NCBI RefSeq assembly: GCF_000208745.1
Contig: NC_030851.1
Location: 38,296,642-38,360,641 of the forward strand
DNA length: 64,000 bases
DNA from: Theobroma cacao
Lineage: Eukaryota > Streptophyta > Magnoliopsida > Malvales > Malvaceae
Direction of reading: 5' to 3'
Shown here piece after piece: positions 37,897 to 50,600 of the stretch. Both the position numbers and the translations under genes were made by a program. A model generated the notes under the pieces. It did no database searches and was not told the origin of the DNA. It was given only the letters and a program-made list of their open reading frames with translations. Every line of letters begins with the position of its first letter. Position 1 is the stretch's first letter.

Positions 37897-38880
37897 GTTA
37901 AGCTAGTTGAGTCCCTTTGAACATGTCAGGGTGCAAAACTGTCACTAGATTGGTTTATGATTGATTTGATAAGGTCAATAACCAAAGAGCTGACTTCCAG
38001 AATATAAACAGAAGGAAATTTAAATGCATATTGCAATTTGTATATAAGTTCATTTTTTTCTCTTTTTTTTTTTAGAAAAAAATCAATGCACAATAGTGTT
38101 GACAAATAAGATATTAATTAGCTAATTTAATTAGAAAAAAAAAGAAAAATTGGCTAGACAATGAAGCAAATACATATTCTGCTTTTGATTAGTACATGCA
38201 AAAAGTCTATTATTTATACATGTCGAATACCATTCACCTTGTTCCAATTCCATCCTCCAGATTGCATATGGAAATGTACTGAAACTCACCATTAATCTTG
38301 TGATTAGTTCATAGCAAATTAAATTTTAAACATTGTTATTAATAAATATATCTACAAGGCTCCAAAATGTATGTATAGTGAATTATTTATACAATATATA
38401 TATATTGATTTGGAGAAATTAACAATAATTCATTGTGAAAGTTCAAAATGTAGGATGAACTTATTCATTCATTTTTGTGCATAATTAATATTTTCATACA
38501 TCTACTTATATAGCATATAAATTAAAGGATATATAATACATTATATATGTATGTTTAAGTGGATAATTTTGATGCCGATGACCTCAACAATAAATTGAAC
38601 ACTATATGATAAACACAATAAATTTGAAAAATATTCAAGCCGTTTAATTGTATGCACTAGACTAACTTGTTAACATTTTCCACTTACCGTGGATTTTTCG
38701 CACAACATTAAATGTTATTTAATTATTCTTCTTCTTTTTGCTAAAATTAGGATAGAATTATTATTTGTGACAAATGGTGAAAATTTAGTAGTAAAATGTT
38801 GGTGCATACAATACAATATATATATATATGATTTTTTTCTTTTATATACAGTTAATGAAGTTGAGGGAAGAGAGAAGAAA

Positions 38881-38882
<2 letters not shown>

Positions 38883-38918
<36 letters not shown>

Positions 38919-38919
38919 N

Positions 38920-38951
<32 letters not shown>
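38883..38951. repeat. (TA)n microsatellite with an ambiguous base
   Basis: Nearly uninterrupted TA units with ACACN near 38915-38919. Frames through it are translations of the repeat, not genes. Confidence 0.95.
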
Positions 38952-38954
<3 letters not shown>

Positions 38955-40889
38955 CCAGCTTGCCTATCAATCTCAATTATCAAATTTCAACCCTAAGCTG
39001 TAAGACTAGATATTGGTTGACGTTTTTACAAATACCATGCATGCCTAAGCATATGTTAGCTCAAGGAATCTTATAATTATCAATCACTTGTTGATATATT
39101 AAGTATATAATTAATTGTCCCAACTTGATTTTAACATCCTGTGATTGGTGGTCAATGCAATTGATTGACACCTCAACCAACAGAGATATTGTCATGACCT
39201 AATATCCGAAGGAAATGACAAGATTTACTCACCAACATGTCACAGAATGTTGATGGTGAATTGGTAACTGATTAAGGAAATATATAATATTAAGCATTAA
39301 CTTTCATATACCTAATTTTTTTTAATTTAATATTCCATCCCCTCATTCATGGCCTGTTTTCATGCTTTTGCCTTGTATATGTTAATTTAGTCTGTGAAGA
39401 AATTAAATAATTGCCAACAATTAATCATGATCAAAGCTTAATCTTCTGTCATTTTTTGACCCACCTCTAATATTGAAATCCGAACGGAAATCTTAAAATC
39501 TCTTAATAATGAAATTAAAGGATGAACCATCAGATTACAAAGATTGATACTCATGAACAATTTTAATACGCATGAATTACAATATTAATTATGGTTTAAA
39601 CTCAACTTTAGCGTGTGTTAGCTTCACGCACAAGTTGAAAATTGAGGAATCATGTAAGCACATTGTCATTTAAAAATGAAGCAATTAGTACAAGCCGCAT
39701 ACCCTGTGTTTGTTGGCATATTGTACACTCTCTAGACCAAAATATTCTGTATTTTATTCATGGAGATAGTGTTTAATAATTGTCATTACTGAAAATGATT
39801 ATGATAAATACAAAAATGAATCACGACTTTGCTTGCTGCCAAAGCAAATGACATTAATTGACAATTAAAGCATTAATTAAGCATTTTCGTGTACATAATT
39901 TTTATAACCTTGCTGAAGCCAAGCTCCATACTCTTCCAACAATTTTGACCATACCGGTCCCCTTCTAATCCATCTCATGTGGCCGAGTTCATCACTGATG
40001 ATCACATGCACAGATTTTCCATCCCAACAACTAGACCATGAAAAGTTTAGGGTTTGGTGCATATATAGTTTAGTCTATCAAACAGCTGTTAATAGGTCGT
40101 TGCAGAGTAACTATTAGAATAATCCCAGGCTGCTTTTTGTACGATTATTTGTTGGTTTTGAGCAAGTTCCATGCATTTCTATGGGAAGAGACATTATTTG
40201 CCAGGGCGGCCTGTTGGCAGCCATGGCTTTGCCGCCTAAAAGCTAGGAAACTTCATCAGTTTATGTAAACAGAGACCATTTCAATATTTTATCATATATA
40301 CTAAAATTTGAATTCTGCTTAGGCAGCAATCGCATTCACTCACCAAGAAAAACATTAATTTCCTTTCTAATTAATGTGAAAAATTAGTTAATAGTATGTT
40401 ACAAATTGGTAAGTGCAGGATGCAAAAATCAACATCTAACAATTTTTAACCTACTTAAGAAGCCTGATTTGGCATCCAATCCTTTTTCATTGTCTATTTT
40501 TATAAGCAAAAGTTCCATTAGGAAGTGAAAAATCCTCTCCTCTTTTAGAGAAACGAGTAGTGCTCTTTATTAAATAAATAGAAAAAGAGCTTCTATATGT
40601 ATACGAAAAAAACATTTAAAAAATAAGAGGACGAATTATAGTGAAATTAATTGCAATAGTTGCAGTTTTTTAAGCTTTTTATATGAATTATGCATTTTGT
40701 AGTACATAGCGCTAAGCATTAGTCGACCAAATCACATGATCGACCGGTTTTGATTGATATTGAATCAATTATTTGATGTCGGTTGAAGATAGCGATTATT
40801 TCAGTTATTCCACTCGATTTTTGATGAAAACTCTTTTGTTGAAATCGATTGAATCATTGATTTTTTTAATTATATTTATATGAGAAATT

Positions 40890-41230
40890 ACACATTTACC
40901 CCTCATTAATTCCCCCTTTACCTACGCTGCTTGCAACCTTCCCTTCGGAGCAAACCCTAAATCCCAAAGTTGTCAACCCTCCTTCCCCCTTCTTACATCG
41001 TAACCACACCTTGTCTAGCCTGAGTCACCTTGCCCTATCGTAGATTTTAGCCCCACTTGCCGAGTTAGAAACCGCCCGACTGACCTCATAACTAACCCAC
41101 CGTGTTCAGTCATGCATGACTTGGTTGGTTCCTCCATAACTTCGGTCTGTGGTGATCGTTTCTAGCACCTTGATCAGCTTGATCGATTACGGCCTCCTCC
41201 ACTATTGAAACCAACTTCACCAACCAATGC
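40890..41230. other. C-rich island of unknown origin
   Basis: Composition changes sharply to C-rich (CCTTCCCTTCGG, AACCCTAAATCCC, CCACTTGCCGAG) within strongly AT-rich DNA. No frame or family is recognisable; possibly the edge of an old retroelement. Confidence 0.5.
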
Positions 41231-44200
41231 TACTATAGTACATACTACTCTATTCCATACAAATGGCAATACAAAGCTCAAAATAAGGATTTCTAATTTT
41301 GAGAAAGAAAAAAATTCAACAATCTATGTAATCTTGGCATAACCATTATTATTAGTACTTCTAGTTAGATGTTTAAAACTTTTCCCAATCTCCTCTTACC
41401 TTATCATATATAATACTACAACCACAACAACAATAATAAAAATATACCCATCACTCAAAAGAATGCCTGTTATAATGTTAATATTTAGAAGTTTCAACTT
41501 AAAAGTTTTTTCTTATAATAGAGAATGGGAGATAAAGTTAGCATATTGTACATAAGGCTCTTTTATATATGATAATGATAGCATAAGACTCAATAAATCT
41601 TCATATATACCAAAAAAAAGAAGTACCATTTTTTATATTGCTATTAAAAATTAAATTGAGAAACTGAAAATATCAATATATTAATAATATACATGTATCA
41701 ATATCATTGATAAATACATTGAGATACTAAGAACATAAATATATCTTATATAAAAAAATCAACATCATCAAATAAATATTCAATTTTATGGTTGTCACTC
41801 TTTAAACAAGTGAATAAATGTACCCACACATGTTGATGCATAGGTTCCCAAAGTAGTCTATGTGCTCAAAATCAGTAACGAATTTAAGATTTTGCATGAG
41901 GGGTGATTAAAGGGTAATTATAAAAATAATCATATTATATATATCAAATTTTATACATATAATAAAAAAATAAAAATTGAAAAGTGGCGGTTGCCACCAC
42001 TCGCCACTACCTTGACTCCCTCAGTTCTTAAAATGATGTTAAATAATGCAAAAATGCTAATAGTATAACCTGACTAATAGTGGTAAAATGAAATAATGCA
42101 GGCTTTACTTAACATTATTACACATCTTTAATAGGATTGAGGTCTAGCATTCCAATCTCTCGTCTCTTAATACTTCCTCAAATATATATGCACGAATTTT
42201 TTTTTTCTAAAAAAAAACCATGATAAAATGGCATTGCCAATAAAACAAAGGTGAGAGTACTTGCTCCTTGGAATATACACCTAATTATAAGCTGTTGATT
42301 CTCTACAGCGTATAGAGAAGCAGTCACTTGCAAAGAAGATGCCTTTGAACTTTCGAATGGCCATCCTCCCTCTTGACAGAAATGAGAATAAGAGACAAGA
42401 ATTGGAATGTTGATGGGAAACCCATCTTGTTATTTATAGTCGAGAAAGCCTTTGGAGCATCATCATTGAATCAACAGGAATTCCAATATTTCTTTAATTA
42501 GATGCGTGGTGTAAGGTAATGGGTTGACTGTATATTAAATTTTGAGATATAAACTTTTTCTTCAAAGTTTTAGCCAAATGATACGCATGTCGGTCCAATT
42601 ATCATTTTCCACTATAACTCAAAGTTCATAAAAGCAACACAATTTCGAAGAATAATGCTCTCCCGATCATGGAAAACGAGGCTCTACTTACTGCTGGGGA
42701 TGTGATTTAATTAATTAATTAATGGTAGTTATAGCGAATCAATCCTAAAATTTAATTTCCAAGATTCTGATCAATATAATATTGTTTCCATAAGTCCACT
42801 CTTCCAAGTTGTTTTAATTGGGCTCCCCTCCAACAAAGTAACATGTATTTCTATTGCTTGTTGTTTTTTTATTCTTGATTTTTTTTGGTACATTGAATCC
42901 GGGGTTCTTCTTTTTTTAATTAGCTTTTGTTATTCTTGTTCTTTCAATATGTGGAATTTTATCCATTTACTTGAAAAATTTTCTTTCCCAGTTGCTTAAC
43001 AATTTGTGTTCACATGTCTTGATTTTGTTATGTAAATATAAAGTATTAATAATATCAAAGACGGTTCAATAACATTAAATGTTTAAAGTAAAATATTTAA
43101 ATGAGACCTTTTTATTGAAATTAAGAAATTTTTTTAAGTTTTAAATAATCAAATTCATATTTTTTATTCGACATATTCAAATATTTATTAAAAAATACCA
43201 AAAATATTTAACTATTATAATTATTTTATAGTTTTTAAATGGTTAATATAAAATCAACAATCAAAATTTTTAATTCAAATAAATTAATTATCACATAAAA
43301 TAAAGATAATATAATAATATAATATAAACTCTAAATTAAAGTAAAAAAAGTATGCAAATATTAGAATAATAATATATAATTGTTAAATGCTCATTGTGAA
43401 TCGTGAATGAAGCTCACGGTTTTATAAAGATATATAATAGCATAATAAACTTTTTGCATATTCTTCAAAGGAAAATTAAAGTTAGAAAAGGAAGAAAAAG
43501 CAAATGAGGGAAGAAAAATTTAATAGTGGATATTATAAATTAAAAAAAAATTGATTTTATATATAGGAAATAAAATAACTGTTAGAAATCATTTAAAACA
43601 TCTTATTGTTAGTTGATTAAAAATTAAAAAAAAATAGGTGAGAAAAAATAGCTGTTTAAGATTATTAAATACATATAACTGTTAATTGATTGAAAATAAG
43701 CAAAATAGTTGAGAATTAATAGGAACGTCAGAATTGGGAAGTGATAAAAAATTGAGATTTATTAGATACAAAATTAGAGAAGTGAGATAATATGTAATTT
43801 ATTAACTATTTTTTACTTTTACATATTTTTAATAAGGAAATGAAATAATTAGTTTAGAATTAATAAGAATGTAGAAGTGAGAGAAAATAAATGTTTATTA
43901 GACATGAGAGAATAGATAAATATTGTATTAATTATCTTAATTTTTATATATTTTTAATATAATTAATTATATTATTATTATAAAAATATGGTGCTTCTTT
44001 AAATTTGAGATCTAAAGCCCTTACTTGAGTGGCTTTACCCAAGGATTGGCCCAGAATAATATATAGATAAATACGAATCCAACATAATTAATTAAATATG
44101 TCAAGATTTTAAATACATACATGGATATGTTAAAACGTATTACAAAATACGACTAACGCATTTAATTTTATATGAGACAAGATAATTGATAACTCGTCTA

Positions 44201-44842
44201 AGCATGATTATCATGATTAAATTTGTATTAAATGGATTTATAAATGAGTTATACACGTTAAATTATACGAGTTGACATGATAACCCGACTAACTAAACGA
44301 GTTCCATGAGTCTTGGATGGATTAATTAAATCTACTTAAAACTTGTAAATTTCATATCTTAAACATAACTATAGATTATAGATCTTGAGCTGTGTTAAAG
44401 AATCATGTCTAAATTACCAAGTCTAACACTAACATGCGTTTGTAAACTACAACGGATTTGTGACTTATGCCACAGAAATAATTTCAAGTTAATAATTTCT
44501 TAATTTGTAATTCAATGGACACTTGTCAATTATCGAGGCTTGCTTATAGAGTTTATTATTGTTGGTGTATGGTATAATTTTCTTTCTCTTGATACTCGTG
44601 CTTCAAACCACTTATAAAACGCAATTGGAGTGAATTCAATCAACAAAAAAGTTGTAGAACAGTTATATGTTAATTGGCATGATTTCTCACTCATCTAACG
44701 TGACTCATCACTCATGAATATCCAGGATGTAATTTGCATGCATTTTCATCTCTAATTTCAAGATCGGAAAGCTCTATAAAGTTTGTGCATTGATTGGAAG
44801 TAATCATCGGCCTCGCGCAAAAGTGTGTTGCAAGTGGCAGAA

Positions 44843-45598
44843 ATGAGGGTTATCATTGTTGCCTGCGGACGTGAATTTGCCATGGAAGTTGGTTTCCAGG
44901 AGCCTGTTTTAGCAATCAAAAGACAGGCAGAGCAGCTTCTGGGAATCCCAGTGGAAAGACAAACTCTTTCCGTTTGTGATTGGGAGCTAGTTGATGGCCT
45001 AGACATGGAAGATTACCCGATTGTTACTCACGGTACAAAAATTGACCTCACCCTCAAACCCCTTTCACCTTCACTTAACCATCGCACTAAAATCCAAATC
45101 ACTGTAAAATTTTCATCTAGACAGGTGAACATTGAAGTTGACAGAACAGAAACCGTGCGTAGCCTAAAAGAGAAAATCCACATAGTTGAAGCCACACCAA
45201 TTAAAAGAATGTTACTCTTCTTTTCAGGAGTCGAGTTGGCAGACGATTTTCGCAATCTGAATGAGTATGGTATATCTGAGTTTTCAGAAATCAGTGTTGT
45301 CCTGAGAACTACGAATCGTTTAAAGGAAGACCCTCCAACGAGGGGGCTGAATATAGTGGTGCAAATGTCTTCAAGCTTGCTAAATGCAGCTACCATCCCA
45401 CTGGAAATGAAGGACTCCAGCACTGTTAATGATTTGAGACAGTTGCTGCTTAGCAGAAAAATTCTTCCCCGAGATGATTATCTGTTCATACACAAGCAGC
45501 GGATCATGCGTGACAATTGTAGCCTTAGGTGGCATGGTGTTGAAAATGGGGATTGCCTTTATGTATTTAAAGGCACTGTTAGTCGTGATGGATATTGA
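44843..45598 (+). CDS. Protein with three tandem ubiquitin-like domains
   Basis: A single exon of 251 aa. Three ubiquitin-like folds are visible: residues ~1-73 (MRVIIVACGREFAMEV, VLAIKRQAEQLLGIPVERQT), ~84-157 (KIQITVKFSSRQVNIEV, TVRSLKEKIHIVEATPIKRM, FSGVELADD) and ~168-245 (LNIVVQMSS, TVNDLRQLLLSRKILPRDD). None ends in the Gly-Gly needed for conjugation, so it is not a polyubiquitin precursor but probably a UBL adaptor-type protein. I chose M at 44843 because MRVIIV is a standard UBL first strand; an in-frame ATG at 44825 would add MLQVAE. The domains are strongly diverged from ubiquitin. Specific function unknown. Confidence 0.88.
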   Translation: MRVIIVACGREFAMEVGFQEPVLAIKRQAEQLLGIPVERQTLSVCDWELVDGLDMEDYPIVTHGTKIDLTLKPLSPSLNHRTKIQITVKFSSRQVNIEVDRTETVRSLKEKIHIVEATPIKRMLLFFSGVELADDFRNLNEYGISEFSEISVVLRTTNRLKEDPPTRGLNIVVQMSSSLLNAATIPLEMKDSSTVNDLRQLLLSRKILPRDDYLFIHKQRIMRDNCSLRWHGVENGDCLYVFKGTVSRDGY

Positions 45599-45710
45599 GG
45601 TATAAAGTCTACAGTGTCAACTATATATTAAGAAATCTAATTCGAACTTAAATTAAGTGATCATTCTCTTAAATTGCTTTAGTTTTAGAGGAAAAGAATC
45701 CTGGAATATT

Positions 45711-45917
45711 GATAACCAAAGATCACTTGTTAGCCGTGGTGGATTGGCATGGTGTTGATAACCAAAGCTCACTTGTTAGCCATGATGATTAACAAGAAGG
45801 ATTATGATAACCAAAGCTCACTTGTTGGGTGGTAAGCAACAAGTGGTAAAGCAATAAGCATTTAACACTCTAAATATTAACAAGAGGCATTATGATAACC
45901 AAAGCTCACTTGTTAGC
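45711..45917 (+). repeat. Four copies of a 24-bp repeat after the UBL gene
   Basis: GATAACCAAAGCTCACTTGT (then TAGC) occurs at about 45711, 45757, 45806 and 45894 with irregular spacers (~22-64 bases). After copy three, CACTTGTT and AACAAGTG form an 8-bp inverted repeat. It may be part of the 3' UTR of the UBL gene. Confidence 0.88.
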
Positions 45918-45996
45918 AGGCTAGTTTTAGAGTTTTTGGGTTCATGAATAAGAAAGATGAGCTATAATAAAAACTCCATGCACATGATTAAAGAGG

Positions 45997-46066
45997 TTCC
46001 GTTGCCGGGATCGAACCGGGTCTCCTGGGTGAAAGCCAGACATCCTAGCCACTGGACGACAACGGA
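45997..46066 (-). tRNA. tRNA-Glu (anticodon UUC), possibly defective
   Basis: On the minus strand the acceptor stem TCCGTTG/CAACGGA with discriminator A is perfect, the D arm is GTCCAGTGGCTAGGA, and the anticodon arm TCTGGCTTTCACCCAGG carries TTC. The T arm reads CCCGGTTCGATCCCGG. The usual plant form has CCGGG-TTCGATT-CCCGG, so one base is missing from the 5' T stem and one from the loop region, leaving a four-bp stem and 70 nt in total instead of 72. Box B GGTTCGATCC is still recognisable. T5 occurs ~25 bases downstream as a possible Pol III stop. It may be a pseudogene or contain a sequence error. Confidence 0.88.
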
Positions 46067-47631
46067 TATACTGCCTGGATAACAAAGGCATGAACGGAAG
46101 CTAGCCAAAAATAAAAAGAGAGTGATAGTTCACGTTTGTGATGGAGGAATACTACACAAGTTTTGTCATAAGTTTTTTTACCAATATTTTAACCGCTCAA
46201 CATTACCTTTTTTCTTATCTAGGTGGTGTGATAATTTATTGGCAGCAATAATAAGGTCCTCCCTTTTCTTTCTAGGAGTGAAACTTCCTTATATATTAGC
46301 CATAGTTGATAGAGATTCAAGGTTTGGTTATTTCATGATTATTCATCTCTCACTCTCTTTGTAAAGTATTGAGAAAACTACCTATAAGAATCCAGTTTTC
46401 TCTTACAAAACAGACAAAAAAACCAGTGGTGAAGACCATCAGAACCCATAGATTTTTAAGAGCCTAAAGCTTGAAGCTTATGAGGGAAACCAAAGATCTC
46501 TCCCTAAACACCAAAGATGAGAATTTTATTGTAGTGGCAATTCCTATATCAAGAATCCTATTATTTTTTTTTTGTACAAACATAGACGTATTTGACCATT
46601 TGATTTATTAATTGATATATGATTTCACTGTTTAAAAAATAGAGCTCAAATCCCTATTCTCCTAACTTCATATATCTAAGACATATGAAGAAAACCTCTT
46701 AATCAAATTAAACAAATCCATTTTGTACCTAACAATTCAACATTATTCCCTTTAATACAAGATCTTGGTATATTGCGTACGTAGTTGTCTTCCTATATAT
46801 GTTGATAAGAAATTCCAAAGGATTAATAGATAGATTATCTAAAATTTTAAACTGAGTATGTACAATGTTGTAAATGAATCATATAAATAGTTCTTATAAT
46901 TACTTCTTAAAAATGTATTTTGTTTTGCTCCGTATAAAGTGAGTAAAAGAAAATAAAAAAATAATATTTAAAAATATTTTAAATTATTGAATAAATTTAA
47001 ATAAAATTTTATTTTTTATTACGTTTAATTAAATCTATATATTTTTATTTGGTCAAATATGTTTTTTTGACTATTGGTGAATTACTTTTTTATTAATCAA
47101 AATGTTATTTATTTTTTTATATGTACGCGACGTTAACTTGAAAAGTGAAAAATATTATGGGATTATTTCATTATTGTTATATCAATATATCATGTCATCA
47201 TCGATCATAGCATGTGATATAAAATAATAGTAAAAATATTTTAATTAATAACAATTAGTGTTATTGAATGTGATTAAAAAAATAATTATTTTTATTTAAT
47301 TTTTTTTTTTAAGAAAAAAACCCATACAAATTCCAAAATGGGCCAACCGGACAGCCCAATAAACAGCTAAACAAAGGTAACCGAAACCGAACATGGTCAT
47401 TGGTCGTACAAAGAAAATCATACGATAACGCTTTGGAAATTTTGTTGTATTTAACGTTGAATTCTTAAATTCTTAAAAGCCGGCTGCAAAAAAGCTCCAC
47501 ATTTTTTAACAGAAAAAATAAAAAGGAAAAGCAACTCTTTCATACCATAACGAAAATTTCTTTCTTTGCCTATTTTATTCCTCTGAACTCTGGAGTTTCA
47601 ACTGATCAAAGCATCCCTTTGAGTCGTAAAC
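46067..47631. other. Intergenic DNA and syntaxin 5' region
   Basis: 46067-46950 has no recognisable gene (the 80-codon plus frame at 46122-46364 is not family-like). 46960-47330 is MITE-like (listed). 47340-47631 probably contains the syntaxin promoter and leader, with TTTCTTTCTTTG-type pyrimidine tracts before the ATG. Confidence 0.45.
46960..47330. mobile_element. AT-rich palindromic MITE-like element, copy 4
   Basis: Contains ATTACGTTTAATTAAATC, TTTATATGTACGCGACGTTA, ATATCATGTCATCATCGATC and GTGATATAAAATAATAG in family order. Borders are approximate. Confidence 0.5.
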
Positions 47632-50600
47632 ATGAACGACTTACTCACGGTAATTATCAGTCACCTTGCTTGTTCTCATCAGTAGTAGTTTGCTTTCTTA
47701 ATTTAATTAAGATCATGAAATTCTTGGGTTCTATTTCTTTTGCTTGATCAATCGAGTTTGTATTTTTTTTTTTGGAGATTTAATGCTTAATTGAGTGTGT
47801 ATTTTTGGGCTTCTGTGTTTATTTGAAACTGGGTTGGTTAGTGTTTTCTAGTTTTGAGGACTATCATGGCTCTGTTAATTTTAATTTTTTAATATGAAAG
47901 TTTCATTTTTTATAAGTTATGTTGACTTTTATTTCAATTAAGTGATATAGCATCACACCAAGTTGATTCCTTTTTAAGGATTTGCTTCTTTCTCTTTGTT
48001 TGGTTACTGGGAATTTACTTGGAAATGTTTTTGTTTTTGGTTGATTCTAAGTTCAATAGTTGGAACCAATATTTCTACCATGCTTAAGTTTTGAATTATC
48101 TTTCCACTATCGATAAAGGTTCTAATTTTAACATGGACTGAATTGGGTTGAGGTGATATTTTGGTTATGTTTGCTTGTTCTGCTAGTTCTTTTTCACTTT
48201 GATTATTTAATTGTGATAGCTTCATTAGGCTTTGTTGTCATATTTGATTTCATGATTTTTATTATGTTTTGGATCAGGATTCATTTGTTGGTGATGCCCA
48301 AGGCCATGGTGATATTGAAATGGGAAGACAGGTTCCCGGAAGTAACTCCGACATGGGAATGGAAGCTTTCAATAAGCAGGTCTGCCATATGCTTACAAAA
48401 GCAAAGCAAATTAGCTGCTATCTTAGGTGATTGTGATGGCTAATTGACTATTTGGAACCTTATGTTTAAAGCTTGAAACTTATTATCAACTAATTTATTG
48501 AAATTTTATTTATTTTTTCAAGGAGTTGAATCCAAGAGTAGACATCTGCCAATATAGCAAGACTTTTGAAATTCTTTTACTTAGATTATCTTTGCTTATA
48601 TTGTTGGTCTTTTTCTAACATTTATTTTCGTTTTAAGTGAAATTCATCTAATTGCTTCATGCTCTTATTTTTCGTAATATAGATACAAGAGGTTGAGAAA
48701 CAGGTGGAGAAGCTCTCTGTGTTACTTAGGAAACTCAAGGTATGTAGGATGTTTACCTGAGATTATTTTACCATTGAAGGTTGCGCCGAGATATTTTTGT
48801 GCTTTGCTTTTGTATATTAAAATCTTGGTCTCCTATAATCAATTACATGTACTCTGCAATCTTATCCATGTCTTTATGAAATTCTACATTATTTTCTTCT
48901 TTAATATAGATGTGGTGTCTGGCTGGCAAGATTCTATGGTCAAAATATTAATTTATAGGTTTGGTCCAGTTTTAAATGTATCAACTTTTATTGAGATTAC
49001 TAGAGAATTTTATCTTCATTATCATTAAGCATCATCTTTGCTGTATTATTTAGCCAGTCCCGATTTGCAATGTTCTGAAATTCATTATCAAGAGTTGTTC
49101 TGCTAATTTTGGACATCTTTTCCTGCTTCTTAGTTCTCCTGCACTGTGTAAATCTCCCCAAGAGTAATGTTTAGCTTATTAATTTGCTGTTTATCATCGC
49201 AATTTACGTATGTCTGTGTGACCTTTGTACAGGATGCTAATGAGGAATCAAAGTCGGTTACAAAGGCATCTGCCATGAAAGGTAGACAGCTGTGTCCTTC
49301 CCCTTACTACTCTTGCAAATCAAATATCAGCATTGTACGTTAATAATATGTATGGTGTAACTCAGTTGCTTATTTGACTATAAACTATCATCCAACTTAG
49401 TGTTACACTGTTAGTAGCTGAGCAAGTTGAGAAAAAATGGATATAAAGTCTTGGCAGCAACAAATTCGAGAAAAAGTTTAATGTGGGGAGTCTTTTTTGT
49501 GTGGGTATTCATTACCAATTCCTGAAGTTGCTCTTTAAGTTTCGATTTTATTTTGGTTCCATATTGTCTAAATTTTATGTAATTTACTGAAGCTATCAAG
49601 AAGCGAATGGAGAAAGATATTGATGAGGTTGGAAAGATAGCACGTAATGTCAAAGCAAGATTAGAAGCTATCAACAAAGATGTAACTCTTTATTCATTTT
49701 TCTCTTCAGATGTCTTAATTTTCTGGCTTTAGAGATATATACTTGAAGACTATTTACTGATTTTCTCCCTTTACATCCAGAACTTAGCCAATCGGCAGAA
49801 ACCTGGATGTGAGAAGGGAACAAGCATTGACAGATCCAGGATGAATGTTACAAAGTATGCTTAGAATGCTTAGTTTTAGGTCCTTTTTATTTATTTTCTT
49901 ACAAGTTGATTATAGTTTTTTATCATTATTTTTATTTTTCCAATCACAGTGCTCTGGCAATAAAATTCAAGGATTTGATGATAGAGTTTCAGGTATATCT
50001 ACACATCATGGTTGACAGCTTTCTAGATATTATCTGTTTTCTCATCTTAATATTCTGTTTCAGACTCTCAGACAAAAGATCCAGGATGAGTATCGTGAGG
50101 TTGTGGAAAGAAGGGTCATTACAGGTTAGAATATGGGGCTTACGAATTACCAGCACTGCAAAAGTAATCTGATTTTCTTTCCTGAATTAATAATCTTGTT
50201 ATTATTCATTGCACTTTATGCTTTTTTTTTTTCATTGCTGTTTGAGCAGTCACTGGAACCAGACCAGACGAACAGGTGAGCCTAAGCTTGGTGTCGGAAC
50301 TTTTGGCTCTAATTCATATGGATGTTGTTATAATCAGCCAAAATTTATTCTTCTCTTAGACAATTGACCGCCTCATTGAAACTGGAAACAGTGAGCAAAT
50401 CTTCCAAAAGGCAATTCAAGAACAGGGACGAGGACAGGTAGGGCCCTCTTATGTTTAACACTAATTCACCTCGAAGAGTCACAATTGTTTGTTTGTTGAA
50501 AGTTCAGCAAAAGACAACTGAGTCTTGAATCTGTGCAGTTTTCGTGTTTGTGCCATTATCATATTTGTTCTAAGTTGCATCTTTCGAATTGATTACAGAA

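Larger units (their letters stand above)
37897..44842. other. Long gene-poor AT-rich region
   Basis: No gene is supported over ~7 kb. Present: the TA repeat at 38883-38951; a 61-codon minus frame (39877-40062) I cannot assign; a C-rich island at ~40890-41230; and at 42288-42435 a minus-strand TATAAATA followed by a 27-codon ORF starting MAIRKFKGIFFASDC. The rest is low-complexity AT-rich DNA, including 43020-44000. Confidence 0.45.

Noticed and set aside
38689..39076. ORFs of 82-104 codons through the TA repeat
   Set aside because: They translate the microsatellite (IYIYIY) and cross an N.
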